Source of the DNA: Mnemiopsis leidyi
Taxonomy: Eukaryota; Ctenophora; Tentaculata; Lobata; Bolinopsidae
Assembly: GCA_000226015.1 (NCBI GenBank)
Contig: JH157251.1
Coordinates: forward strand, 123,926 to 157,623
Length of the DNA: 33,698 nucleotides
Direction of reading: 5' to 3'
Shown here piece by piece: positions 1 through 10,905 of this stretch. Below the pieces are notes generated by a model. The model had not been told where the DNA came from and searched no databases. It saw nothing but the letters and a program-made list of their open reading frames with translations. The translations under genes and the position numbers were made by a program. Every line of letters starts with the position of its first letter. Position 1 is the stretch's first letter.

Positions 1-537
1 GTTACTCCTCATCATGGTAGAACTTTGAATCCGTGTTCGAAGCGGGTAGATTCCATACGCTTTCAAACAGGTCATAAACTGTGTTTGTGGTCAGTAACAT
101 GGTCAAAAGCAAAAAATGACTCGGGGGAGTAAACAAAAATAAAAACTACCTAAATAACTCCAAAACCCTCCCAAAAGACTGGTCATGACACCCTGCCCGG
201 CTAATGGTTCACGGGTTAGTTAGGCTGTCAGACCCACTCACATTTCGATATCCCTTCTCTCCCATTCCTTTTTCCCACATAACCAATACAGCCATTTGGA
301 ACAATGGCATGCCTCCATCCCGACATCCCTTACCAGTTTTTTCCGGACTCGGCCTCTCATCCCAATAGCTGCAGCTGCCTTTATCAGGCTCTCTGCTACT
401 ATACTACGCCTCTAGCCCCTACTTCTACTGCCATGTTATAACACGACCATCCATTTTCCTGACACTCAACTTGTAGTCCGGAGTAACGGTCCAAACTACT
501 CTTCAACAAACACGAACTTAAAAATTTATACATTTAT
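1..537. other. gene-free flank
   Basis: I see no coding exon, RNA gene or clear repeat here. The stretch is broken by stops on both strands. Confidence 0.5.
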
Positions 538-777
538 ATGCTTGTTAAATTATGTACACCCGTATCTGTGTACTATCTGTTTAAGGTATCCAACAGAAAA
601 GATAATCTGCTAATTACACCGTCTCCAACAAATCAATTCTTGTACAAATCTGCATGGTTGTGGAATGACTTTCGTAAAACTGGCCTACTTGAATTCTCTT
701 CTCCGTATAAGTCAGTAAACTGTAAAAGGCTCACTTTAATTCTCAATATTAAAAGCCCAAGTTATGTACAGAAATGA
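538..777 (+). mobile_element. possible LINE reverse-transcriptase C-terminal remnant
   Basis: A 79-codon open frame whose middle reads FLYKSAWLWNDFR. It resembles the short conserved segment near the C-terminus of many non-LTR retrotransposon polymerases, where a serine/phenylalanine-rich stretch is followed by a tryptophan-asparagine pair and then a lysine-rich tail. The expected proline after WN is missing, and no upstream RT core (such as the YxDD motif) is visible. If the reading is right, this is a 5'-truncated dead copy. A chance open frame is the alternative. Confidence 0.35.
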
Positions 778-2593
778 ATGGTGTGATTATTACTTTACGG
801 AGTTCGCCAGAAACCACTGAGCGCGATCACCAAATGACACGTAATTGTAGAAATTACAACTTTTCGCGCTGAATTTGCTGCGCGTTTTTGGCACGCAGCA
901 TTTTTGGCACATTTATGGCACACTGGATCAGACACTTAGTTTGTTTATAAATTACTCGGCTTTGTGGAGTATTGTTGTAAGCTGCTATGGTTGGCTGGGT
1001 TTGTTCCTATGTCTAAAATTCCTGATGACAGTGGTCTAAGACTCTAAGTAAGGGAAATGATCAATTGCTGATGTGTCAATTACGAAACCAAATTCATAGC
1101 CACAACCTGGGAGTGTCGTCTGTGATTTCTAAACAGTATGAACTGTTCTCAATCTGCTTGATCATTTTTGATCTTATATTTTAGGTAGATTCATAGACAT
1201 TATCCAATATTCACTTAAAAACCTTGTACCCTTACTTTGATAATTGTGCATTATTTCCACTTTCCATGTGCCGTCGCTTATCTGTAACCGTTTATAAATG
1301 ATGACCTAATGCTAATTTATATCTGCCACAGCCTGTTGAATTTTCCAGCCCCTGATTCTTCGGAATTCGCCATGTGAGTGGGGGAGAGTAAAACCGGTGA
1401 GAGTTAATGAACAATGTTCTTATCCTTTGGCAGCTCTTCTCATGCCCCCTTGGTCCTGAGGAATCGGGGAATAGTCCATTCGGCTGACAGTCTGATTATT
1501 TCTGAAGTAAGATTAAATCCGTATTTGCTGAGAATTAAATTGAGACTTACCCTCACCTAAGTGCAGTCTCGAAGTGTAGGAATAGCGTCGGCGCATGGAC
1601 CTCTGAGTCTCGCCTGCCTGCAAGCCCTATCGTTATATGTATATTATTGGGATTAACGGCTTGGCAAGTGCTCGCCAGTCATAAACACTTACCCTAATTA
1701 CTCTTGAAGTAGCATAATGTAGACTTTACACTTACCTTAAACTATAGAGATTGGATATTACCCAAGTCTGAAATGCGAATTAACGCGACTTTAACAAAAA
1801 TCTTATTCATCTTCATCCACGGGAAAGCAAGATTGCTCTCCGTGAGGACTGCAGAAATTGCGCTCCCCTGAATGCTCATTGACTGGCGAGTAATGGTGTC
1901 TTTAAACAGTGTTGAAAAATGGTGTTGAAACTCAGATGGGTTCAGGAATATCCTTATTTGTCTTTAAAGGAATATTAATATTTATATTTTTGGAATGAAA
2001 TATAGGCAATGTTTAAAATTTATTTACGGTTTATTCCATGTTAAACATTGAATGTAGACTGCATTGACTGATATCAGTGACAACTATGCAATTCGAATTA
2101 ATGAGAGATAGATTTTTTGCGTGCAGCGCTGGGTACTTTAGGTAGCACAGCTTATTTTTGACTGCTGCCGCGCGTGCTCTGCGCGGCTTTTACAATGCAG
2201 AAAATGATTGGGATTTTTATTCAATAATTCGATTGTATAAAATGCAAAGAAAATAAAATTGTATTTTACTAAAAAAAATTTTATTTTACTTTACGGACTA
2301 GACTTAAAACAAGCTTAAGCTGCAAAGTATTTTGCAATAGCTTAAACTTGACCATGGCTAACCAACATTTTATATTAAATGCACAACAAATTTTCCCAGT
2401 ATTGTGGCAGTTCAAGGGTTAGAAGAAGCTCTATAAGGCTATTATTGCTATGATTTTGTAATATTAAGACGAAAAATAAAATTATCTTTTACTGAAATTC
2501 TCTTTTACTTACTACTATGAATATGTTAGATGTTTTTTTAATCTTTAAATCAGATAAGATTGTCATGTACTGCAAATCTCATTTCATTTTCTC
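778..2593. other. AT-rich intergenic region
   Basis: No gene is supported in this 1.8 kb stretch upstream of the ENDOG homologue. Both strands have dense stops, and I recognise no tRNA, snRNA or ordered repeat. Confidence 0.5.
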
Positions 2594-2601
2594 AGCTGTA
2601 C

Positions 2602-3591
2602 ATGTATAGATTAGCTGCAGCTACAATCGGTCTAACAGCCACAGTTGGTATTGCAGAATATGTCTCCCGCCCATCATCCATAAATGTTTTTGAAGAACTA
2701 AAATCGAATATCAGTGCTTTCTTCAGTCATTCAGAGGAACTTGGTGAGGATCATAGATGGTCACATGTTGAAAGACTTTCAATCACCGCCAAAGCCAAAA
2801 CCCTGGTGTCAAAAAATGTAGACATTGAAAATCATGATAATGCAATCAGCAGAAGGAATGAAATCATGAAGTATGGTTATCCAACCTTGGATAATATAAG
2901 AATATTCGATGACTTCATTCTTGCTTACAGTAATGTTCATAAAGGACCTCTCTGGGTTTGTGAGCATCTGACTGATTATAATGTCAACATAAATAACAAG
3001 GAAGTTAATAGATCCCAATCCAAATTCGTTCCAGACAATTCTGTCAATCCCATTTTTCGGGGTAATAATAGTGACTTCTTAGGCAGTGGGTTCGATCGAG
3101 GACATTTGGCAGCTGCTGCAAATCACAGACAGTCTCAGATTGCTATGAATCAGACTTTTTTTCTTTCAAACATCTGTCCTCAAATTGGTAAGGGATTGAA
3201 TAGATCCAAGTGGAATGAACTAGAGAAACGAGCCAGAGCATTATCAAGAAAGTATGGCTCATCTTATGTATTGACTGGGCCGCTGTATTTACCAACTGTT
3301 GTAGGCAGTGAGAAGTTTGTGAAATATAAGTTGATTGGTGATAATAATGTGGCTGTTCCTACACACTTTTTTAAGGTCATTGTTGCACAGACTAAAAATG
3401 GAGGTTTTATATTAGAATCATATGTTATGCCAAATGAAGAAATTAGAGATGATATCCCTATATCTTCCTATCTGGTACCAAAACATTCAGTTGAAAAGGG
3501 AGCAGGTTTCCTTATTTTTGATTACATTGCAGACAGCCAGTATTGCTTAATAAATGGTCAATCTAATCCCGACTTTTTAAAACCAAATTGA
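2602..3591 (+). CDS. ENDOG: endonuclease G, mitochondrial (ENDOG homologue)
   Basis: Single-exon gene for a 329-residue DNA/RNA non-specific endonuclease of the beta-beta-alpha-metal superfamily. The family lives in the mitochondrial intermembrane space and acts in mtDNA maintenance and, after release, in apoptotic or paternal DNA breakdown. The core is clear: DRGH at residues 165-168 (His168 as general base), followed by LAAAANHR, and LSN with Asn190, the residue that binds Mg2+ in this family. Further on come a KWNELE segment, then VLTGPLYLP and AVPTHFFKV. The N-terminus (MYRLAAATIGLTATVGIAEY) is hydrophobic, as expected for mitochondrial targeting. I chose the ATG at 2602 because the frame upstream has no other ATG and because TTTTCTCAG ends 6 nt before it, like a splice acceptor. 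The linker between the N-terminus and the nuclease core is longer than in the human protein. The gene has no introns in this window. Confidence 0.95.
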   Translation: MYRLAAATIGLTATVGIAEYVSRPSSINVFEELKSNISAFFSHSEELGEDHRWSHVERLSITAKAKTLVSKNVDIENHDNAISRRNEIMKYGYPTLDNIRIFDDFILAYSNVHKGPLWVCEHLTDYNVNINNKEVNRSQSKFVPDNSVNPIFRGNNSDFLGSGFDRGHLAAAANHRQSQIAMNQTFFLSNICPQIGKGLNRSKWNELEKRARALSRKYGSSYVLTGPLYLPTVVGSEKFVKYKLIGDNNVAVPTHFFKVIVAQTKNGGFILESYVMPNEEIRDDIPISSYLVPKHSVEKGAGFLIFDYIADSQYCLINGQSNPDFLKPN

Positions 3592-4118
3592 ATAGTAATT
3601 TAAATTGTATATAATTCATGTAATTTCCTTAAAATAGATTTTCTTTTCCATTTTCAAGAAATTCATTCCTTAGTCTGTTTGTTTGTACTTAGCTCTACCA
3701 TTTTGGTATACAGGAAGTGTTACTATTCTTATGCTTTTAAAATGTTTTTATTTTATCCCTATTCACTCACCATTTATAAAAGTTAAGTACTTGCAAAAAA
3801 ACACATTTCAACTCAATAGTCTTGGAATGCATAAACTGAGGAATAAGTAAGCATTATTGATTGGAAATGAATAGTTAAACAAATGTTAAGCATTTGATTT
3901 ATCACCTTAAAAATATAAGCCAAAAAACAAAATTTTATCCAAATGGCTACATAGTGCTTTGCATGTAAAAGAACAGTGCTCAAAGGGAGATGCCACAAAT
4001 TTGCTTCGACATTAGATAACGAATTTACAGCCAATCAATATTGAGAAATACCTACTTTTTCAATAATATTATAGCACTTGCATCCTTGACTAAGTAATGT
4101 ATTTGATAAATTCGTAGT
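3592..4118. other. ENDOG-ILRUN spacer
   Basis: About 530 bp of AT-rich sequence holding the ENDOG 3'UTR. No AATAAA is obvious. The ILRUN start codon lies just after ATTCGTAG, a weak acceptor-like sequence. Confidence 0.5.
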
Positions 4119-5694
4119 ATGACCATGGAAGTGGATTTAGACCGAGAATTGATGAACTCCTTTAAAACCATGAACACTACTGATCGTGATGTTTTGATAA
4201 ACGAATTTCTAAGGGTAAAGTATTTTAAATATTATGCTATTTTAATCTCTACTATTAAATCTAGATTGTTCCTTAATAAGTACTCATAGGTACTTTAAAG
4301 TGATTTTTTAAAGAAACTTCTGTAATACTTGTATTGTGTTGCATGTTAGTTGATCAGGTCAAATTCAGGTACTGGGGAGTCAACCCAATGCCACAGAAGG
4401 TGAATTCTATCTTGACATGGCAAACTGGAACTTACAGGAGGCTGTGTCAGCATGGATGGATGTTCACCATCCACGAAATAATCCTCTAGCCATGCGATTT
4501 GTACAGGTAACGTGATTGAATGCAAATAGTTTCTTAGCTTTTTAGTAAACATCTGTTCAAAATTATAAATTTTGCAATAAAAAAATGATAAGATTTACAT
4601 TAGGATTTGTGACCTCCTGTTAATATCTCCTCATATGATAGGACATAACAATTGGTGAGGGAGAGAGTATACCCCCAAGTACTAAGTTTACAAAGACATG
4701 GAGAATACGCAATACTGGAAATGAGGCTTGGCCTGCAGGATGCACGCTTAGGTTCACGGATGGTGATCAACTTTCTACCTACACCCAGGTTAAAACAATT
4801 GTGAAATACTCAAATGTTACTTACTTTGTAATTGTCACTCATCTTGAGATCAAAGATAGGGTATAACATACTCTTAGCCTTGAATAAGTTTTTATTCAAT
4901 CCTCCATCCAGCCATAAACTTTTTGTCATCAGGTATCGGTAGGTCCTGTAACCCCAAACCATGAGGTTGATATCAGTGTAGAAATGTGCTCTCCTCCCAA
5001 CACAGGAATGTTCCAAGGAAAATGGCGGATGTGTAATCCTGGGGGGAACTTCTTTGGAGGTAATAAATACTATTTAATATAATGTGTTATTCAAGTGTCA
5101 AGTACCTTACATGTCAAACACTCTTTCAGGAAAATCAAATTTTTATTGTCAGTTTTTTAGTTATATTTATTGAGAATAGTATTTTTGGGGCTTGGCTACA
5201 TTTTTTGTATCATATGCAGAGATTGGCCAATAAAAAGTTAAGCACACCCATTCATGTATCAATATAGAGCAAAGCTATCACGTGTCAATCCACATGGCAG
5301 CTTCTTTAAACCATATGTACCATGTTACATTTCTTCGCAATACTGTGATACTTGTTCAGTTTTTATGGTGAGAGTTGATACCTATTACTCATAAGTGTTC
5401 AGCTAAAATTTCTTCTCAGATGCTATATGGGTCATTATCTGTGTTGATGCTGGAGGTGTTCTTGGCGTCACCCAGCAACTTAATTCCTCGTCTTTTGATT
5501 TCCACAACAACTCTGCAGATGCATCTTTTTCTAACCCATTTAACATGGGAATGGTTAGTTTTTGCTCTTGTCGTGCATATTAGTTATCCCATGCAACATG
5601 CATTCAAAAGGTCAAAACTTCTTATACCTACCGAGGAATTTAAATTTCAGTTTATGTGTTTTTGGTTCTTGAATTGCCTCATTTTCAGGAATGA
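4119..5694 (+). CDS. ILRUN: ILRUN (C6orf106) homologue, UBA-like plus NBR1-type FW domain
   Basis: Six exons: 4119-4214, 4369-4506, 4642-4788, 4933-5059, 5420-5553 and 5689-5694, giving about 215 residues. The human protein dampens IRF3-dependent interferon and cytokine transcription through p300/CBP. The N-terminus (VDLDRELMNSF, DRDVLINEFLR) matches the UBA-like part of human ILRUN. The FW (NBR1-like four-tryptophan) domain follows: DITIGEGESIPP, KTWRIRNTGNEAWP, VEMCSPPNTGMFQGKWRMC and AIWVIICVDAGGVLGVTQQL. The last exon is weakest: GAATGA gives a stop one codon after the 5689 acceptor; reading through the 5553 donor would instead add nine codons before TAG. Either way the protein is shorter than human (298 residues), missing most of the disordered C-terminus. 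Exons 2 and 4 begin with GT after AG. Confidence 0.92.
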
Positions 5695-6668
5695 AGAACT
5701 TGTATTCGGGATTGGAGGATTGTACCAGTTTATACTCTGTTGACTATTTGGTTTATTTATTTGTACATTTGGAACCAAAAAGACCAGCCCTTAATTGGAT
5801 GAGTTAATTGGGCTTCTCTTGAACGTGACAGCTGTACCTCAGCACCAAACCACTTCGTGTCAACAAACTAACATTTACAATTTTTAAAGGGTCGAATTTA
5901 ATACTTTTCGGACAGATTTATGATCTGCACATTTTTACCAACTCAGCGCCTGATTATCATAGTGCTTATAATATAGTATGAAGTCGAAGTATATATAGTG
6001 AGATTTAGTTATAGTCACTTGTTATACAAATTTATATTGGCAAATGTTTTACTTTTAGCATGCAAACTTCAGTTTATTTTTGGTCTGAATTTTTCGATAA
6101 AAGGGTCCTTATTACATGCACCCTGTGTAAGAGAGTCTGCAATTTTCTAGTGAATAAAAAAAGAATAAGCGACTCAGTGGGTGGTCATAAAATATGAATT
6201 ACACTTGTGAGGAATTTTAAATTGTAGTTTTTGATGTTCTGAGTTCTGGTCAAAGAACCATATGTAAACACCTTTTTTCCATGGTGCAACGTGTTTTTTA
6301 AGTTACACTTTGAATATTTAAACTTTTGATGTGTTGAAAATGACAATTGTAACATTGTAACGAATTCATTGTAATCTTACATTATCATATATTGTGAAGA
6401 TTTTAATTTCACCCCCTCACATTCTTGCTTAAAAGCTTACAAATAGCAGTCTGAAAAGTTGTTCAGATTTGAGATCAGCCCAACTAAAACGGTCTTACTT
6501 AATTCTTTTTTGTAAGATTGGCTTAAGTTTGCTGTTAATCACATGATTATACTCCTTGTAAAACTTAGACCCTAACTTTAGCTAGTTTAATTAACAATAC
6601 CATAATTCAAATCGTGAAAGTAAGCATTAATAACGACAAGCTTGACAAGACCCACCCAGTATAGTACA
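5695..6668. other. ILRUN-EEFSEC spacer
   Basis: About 970 bp, AT-rich, holding the ILRUN 3' end and the region before EEFSEC. I find no other gene. ACCCACCCAG ends 9 nt before the EEFSEC ATG. Confidence 0.5.
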
Positions 6669-8252
6669 ATGCTTACTCCTAACTATAACATCGGTATTCT
6701 TGGCCATGTCGACAGCGGCAAGACCACTCTCGCCAAAGCCCTCAGTCAAACTGCATCTACAGCATGTTTTGACAAGAATCCTCAAAGCAAAGAGCGTGGT
6801 ATAACTCTAGATCTGGGATTTTCCTCCTTTACAATACCCTACCCTGCTCATCTGGGGACTAATCATGAATTCTTGTTAATCACTCTTGTAGACTGTCCGG
6901 GTCATGCCTCTCTGTTGAAAACAGTTATTGGGGGAGCACATATAATTGATCAGATGATCTTGGTGGTAGATATCATGAAAGGGATTCAGACTCAGACAGC
7001 AGAGTGTCTCATAATTGGAGAGTTGACCTGTGAAAAGTTGCTAGTAGTGCTCAACAAAACTGATCTGATACCTAATGATAAGCGCGAAGAAAAAATAGCA
7101 AAGGTTCGAAAGAAGATTTTGCTCACTCTGTCCAAGACAAAGTTTAAAGATGCTCAAATTGTTTCCTGCTCTGCAGCAGAGAAAGAAGGAGTGGAAAATC
7201 TTATCAGCATAATTTCAAACAGTGTCACTATAGGACCTAGAGATTCTAGTGGTGAGTTTGTCTTTGCTGTGGACCATTGTTTTGCAGTGAAAGGACAGGG
7301 GACTGTCCTGACTGGCACTTGCTTATCAGGATCAATAGGCATAAACGACACTGTGAAAATTTCCAACACAAAGTTGGAGAAAAAGATAAAAACAATCCAA
7401 GTATTTAGAAAATCAGTTGAGAAGCTCCACCAAGGGGACAGAGCTGGACTTTGTGTTGCACAATTTGATCCCAAACTTTTGGAGCGTGGTTTAGTGTATA
7501 CTGGGAGTGTTGTGAAAACTGTCTATGCTGTTGTTATTGATCTGAACAAGGTTGCATACTACAAAGGTAACATTACAAGTAAAATGAAGTATCACGTTAG
7601 CATTGGTCATGAAACTGTTCTTTCCACCATCACTTTTTTCAAGAGAGAAGTCCAATCTTCTGAATCGCATTTTAACATGAATGATCACTATCTGCACCAG
7701 GATACTTTTACAGAAGAGGACAAAATATTTGCGCTCCTTCAATTTGAGCATCCAGTGCTTTGTGTCAAGGATAGCATGGTCATTATTTCTAGGTTAGACA
7801 TGGACATCAATACGCCTGCCTGCAGACTTGCATTTTATGGCAAACTCCGTCATACTTTCACCTCCCCTGACTTTTCAAGTGAAGAGTTACCTAACCTGAA
7901 AATATACAAATACAAGGAGAGAGAAGGTCAGGCTGAGCGCATGAACGATGAGTACACTGTGATAGGAAAGGATTTGTTTAAGAAAGAAACGGACATCGAC
8001 TTGTTTTCACATTTAAAAGTGCAGCTTTCAACTGGGGAAACTGGCAAGATTGAAGGTAGTTTTGGACAGAGTGGAAAGTTTAAAGTTTACATCCAGGAGG
8101 GACTGCAGGAAGGAACAAAGCTCTTGTTAGCTTCCAAGAAGAAAAAGGGAAAGGAGTCAGGTGAGTCAGATGGTGTCCTGAAGGAGAAAGTGATGATCAA
8201 CTTGAAGTTTAAACGTTACATTTTTGATAAGAAGAAGCTGATGCTGCAATGA
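6669..8252 (+). CDS. EEFSEC: selenocysteine-specific elongation factor eEFSec
   Basis: Intronless gene for a 527-residue GTPase that delivers Sec-tRNA to ribosomes paused at UGA codons with a SECIS element. The G domain is complete: GHVDSGKT at 12-19 (P-loop), RGIT at 43-46 (switch I threonine), DCPGH at 75-79 and NKTD at 129-132. Domain 2 contains VDHCFAVKGQGTVLTGT and FDPKLLERG. The C-terminal domain IV has YTVIGKDLFKKETDIDLF and FGQSGKFKVYI, ending with LKFKRYIFDKKKLM, all typical of eEFSec rather than EF1A. The human protein is 596 residues; the difference lies in loops and linkers. The ATG at 6669 is the first in frame, and the P-loop begins only 12 residues later, as in human. The vertebrate gene is multi-exonic, so loss of every intron suggests a retrogene origin or intron loss. 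I noticed no selenoprotein in this window. Confidence 0.97.
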   Translation: MLTPNYNIGILGHVDSGKTTLAKALSQTASTACFDKNPQSKERGITLDLGFSSFTIPYPAHLGTNHEFLLITLVDCPGHASLLKTVIGGAHIIDQMILVVDIMKGIQTQTAECLIIGELTCEKLLVVLNKTDLIPNDKREEKIAKVRKKILLTLSKTKFKDAQIVSCSAAEKEGVENLISIISNSVTIGPRDSSGEFVFAVDHCFAVKGQGTVLTGTCLSGSIGINDTVKISNTKLEKKIKTIQVFRKSVEKLHQGDRAGLCVAQFDPKLLERGLVYTGSVVKTVYAVVIDLNKVAYYKGNITSKMKYHVSIGHETVLSTITFFKREVQSSESHFNMNDHYLHQDTFTEEDKIFALLQFEHPVLCVKDSMVIISRLDMDINTPACRLAFYGKLRHTFTSPDFSSEELPNLKIYKYKEREGQAERMNDEYTVIGKDLFKKETDIDLFSHLKVQLSTGETGKIEGSFGQSGKFKVYIQEGLQEGTKLLLASKKKKGKESGESDGVLKEKVMINLKFKRYIFDKKKLMLQ

Positions 8253-8551
8253 CCGATAGTGATTTGATGCATGATAGTTCGATTGGTGTTCTAGCTTGAT
8301 AGAATGATTCCGGTTGGGGTAGTCTAATTTATTGGTACTTTGATTTTAAATGAACTCTGAATTAAAAGTGTTTGGTACAATTTTTGTCTCTCATTTTAAT
8401 GATTGGAATTATTGCTACGGTTTGAAAAACTACCAGGCTTTAATTTGGTTGTGAACCATCTTTACATATCTGAATCATCAAGTCACTTTAAACCTACAGT
8501 ATAATCACAACGTCCACCAAGTTATTACATGATCTAAGTTATCACCGACAA
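8253..8551. other. EEFSEC 3' region
   Basis: Short AT-rich spacer containing AATTAAAAG, a possible weak poly(A) signal near 8360. No gene seen. Confidence 0.4.
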
Positions 8552-8685
8552 AGTAGAGTTTTTAAAGACCTTAAGTAGAGACGTTTATCCTCATTCTTGA
8601 CCAGCATGTAAACCCAAGTAGAATTTTTAAAGAAGAGACATTAAGTAGAGACGTTTATTCTCATTCTTGACCAGCATGTTCACCC
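8552..8685. repeat. 65-70 bp tandem duplication before TMEM120
   Basis: Two adjacent copies start at 8552 and 8617. They share AGTAGA(G/A)TTTTTAAAGA, TTAAGTAGAGACGTTTAT and CTCATTCTTGACCAGCATGT. The second copy has about 5 extra bases. The repeat ends about 20 bp before the TMEM120 ATG, so it lies in the promoter or 5' leader. Confidence 0.9.
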
Positions 8686-8706
8686 AACCATGACTCTAGC
8701 CCAGCA

Positions 8707-10905
8707 ATGGAGGAACAAGCAGCTGCATCCCCCGACGAACTTTACTCAGAGATCACTAAAAACTATCAGCAGTTCAGGGAATCTGTAGATCAGTTCAACA
8801 AGTCTACAACGAAGTGTAAAGATGCAATTTCCAGGTTGGTTTTTGGACTTAAATTAGATGTTGAATTTAATTGTTTGGCAATTCCGGTTCTATGAAATAA
8901 ATAGAAAGTCGTAACTGAATCATCGTAATCTTAATTATGAATTATTCCTTTGAATTATTCCTATCGTTTTAATCCATTGCAAAGATACGAAGAATTAATG
9001 GAGAACTACACTGCACCCGACGAAGAAACTGAAAAAAACATTTCTGCACAAGTTAGTTTAAATCATTTTAAAACAATATATTTGTTTAAGCAAAATTCAT
9101 GGACTAACTTTAATGTAAAGATGATCTGAGAAATAAAAGTAAAGGAGATCAACTTAAAATTATATATATCATGTTTGTTTCAGAAAACAGAGATCGAAGG
9201 AATGACTTACTATTTACCTAAACAAAATAACTTACTTCTAACTCTGTTTGTCGGAGATTTTAATGTCGTTCTTCCGAGGAAGGAGGACAAAATAAAGTAA
9301 GTTTTTAACCTAAAAAGCTAAAATTATGACATTTTTTTAATATAAGTCTTATGAGAAGTTTGGTGTGACACTCCACGTGACATTACGTCACAACACGTGA
9401 CTTGACGTCATGCATCACGTGATATGCCGTCACGCATCACGTGACATGCCGTCACGCATCACGTGACATGACGTTACACACCATGCAATTTTCCAGGTAC
9501 AAGTTACAGTACGAAAAGTTCAAACTGTTCTACATTATAGGACAACTGGTATTTTCCAGCCTCAATATCTTATGTGGACCGAACAGAATCGTTGAGGGAT
9601 TACTTCAGTTTTATCTCGTGTGGTTCTACTGCAATCTTACCATGAAGGTTTTTATCTGACCTTTATTTCTTTAGGTCTTACACTCAGTCATTTCATTTTT
9701 TAGTTCTCTAGCTCTAGGCTCATTTACGAGGTTGGCTACTTCATGTTCAAAAAGGATCATTGCAAGGGGACTTGGACTGTATTAATGAGATAAGATATTC
9801 CTACATGAATAAGCTGAAAATTAATTAATTCAATCACTATTTTGTGTCTCTTTCAATTTTCCATAAACGTAACGTCTCCAGGAATCAATCTTGATAGCGA
9901 ACGGTAGCCGAATCAGAACCTGGTGGCAGGTCCAACACTACCTCGACATCATCCTGTATGGGTTCCTCCTTATACGTGCTGACGGGGATTTCAGTCTCCA
10001 GTTCTCTCTATACATCTTCTACATGAGCGGTTGTCAAGTCCTCCAGTTCTACTATCAGGTCAGTTTTCTTTATGACTCATTTTTAGATAAGGTCAGTTTT
10101 TGATGTGATTTTTTTCTAAACTTTCCATTCCATCCTCGTGAAAGACGATCAGTTCATACCCTTTTTCAAGTAAATTACTTAACTTAAAATCCCAGTGACA
10201 GAAATTTGAGAAGTGGCCAGGAATCTAAAAAAGCCCCCTAACCAGGCAGGTTCGCTTTACAAACTGCGTGCACTGGGACGCGCAACTCACATGGAAGTGT
10301 CAGCCGAGGGACTACGTGTTAAGACATACACAGACCTGCAGTTTCTAACACCTTTCTTCATTCTTCTGTACATCTTCCAGTCCTACAATGGTTACATGTT
10401 GTGGCAGTTAGCTCCTAAAGCTAGGGATGATGAGAGGTTTGTCATTTTTACTTTCACTGGACTTTATTAACAACGCTTTGCAAAGATTTCGGATATGGGG
10501 TACCACAAGGCAGCATACTAGGACCTTTGTTATTTACATATATATATCAGTGGCCTGCATATATATATCAGTGGCCTACCAGGTTTGAATCACCTATTCA
10601 TCTGGTCAGGGCTAACTTATTAACTTCATACTTATTACTTAGTAACGTAATACTTACAAGAATTATTAACTTAAAAACAAATTAAATGTTCCTCTCCCGT
10701 TACACTTGTTTCTCCCAACAGGTGGGAAGTGTATGTTTGTTGTTTACTCTTCATCACCATATCTCTTGGAAACCTCTTTACTCTAATACATGTGGTTGTT
10801 CTTAAACATCAGATCCACAAGATCGTAAAGAGTCCCGAACTTATTAGACGGAACTTTTCTAACTCATTACTTAGCTCACTCGGCAAGGAAATCAAGAAGC
10901 AATAG
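8707..10905 (+). CDS. TMEM120: TMEM120 family membrane protein (TMPIT/TACAN)
   Basis: Seven exons: 8707-8834, 8985-9051, 9184-9296, 9497-9647, 9882-10058, 10246-10436 and 10722-10905, giving 336 residues (human paralogues are about 340). TMEM120 proteins are six-helix membrane proteins of the nuclear envelope and ER with an N-terminal coiled coil and a fold like fatty-acid elongases. A nociceptor channel role has been claimed and disputed. The N-terminal 80 residues are helical and charged (ITKNYQQFRESVDQFN). Family landmarks follow in order: YYLPKQNNLLLTLFVGDFNV, YEKFKLFYIIG, FYLVWFYCNLT, ESILIANGSRIRTWW with VQHYLD, VLQFYYQ, LYKLRALGR, and YNGYMLWQL. The HxxD of VQHYLD is in the family's membrane core. 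Exon 6 uses acceptor CCAG|GCAGGT, giving AGSLYKL where human has SGCLYRL. Vertebrates have A and B paralogues; I see only one here. Intron 3 carries a CRE/E-box array and intron 6 an RT fragment. Confidence 0.95.
9374..9479. repeat. CACGTGAC/GACGTCA minisatellite in TMEM120 intron 3
   Basis: About five units of roughly 22 bp built from CACGTGACATGCCGTCACGC. Each has the palindromic E-box core CACGTG, and at least one TGACGTCA (CRE octamer) is present. The array ends 17 bp before the exon 4 acceptor, so it occupies the branch-point region. It is related, in inverse orientation, to the array at 14113-14205. Confidence 0.9.
10482..10600 (+). mobile_element. LINE reverse-transcriptase fragment in TMEM120 intron 6
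   Basis: In the frame starting at 10491 the translation contains GYGVPQGSILGPLLF, the highly conserved RT motif of non-LTR retrotransposons (V-PQGS-LGP-LF). The YINDLP-like continuation is split by a 21-bp tandem duplication (10537-10557 and 10558-10578; second copy reads IYISGLPG). No catalytic YxDD block follows, so this is a dead fragment of about 120 bp inserted in the intron. Confidence 0.8.

Noticed and set aside
5689..5820. Possible selenocysteine read-through of the ILRUN TGA, given EEFSEC next door
   Set aside because: Nothing after the TGA resembles ILRUN, and no SECIS-like structure was recognised. eEFSec acts on transcripts genome-wide, so adjacency means nothing.
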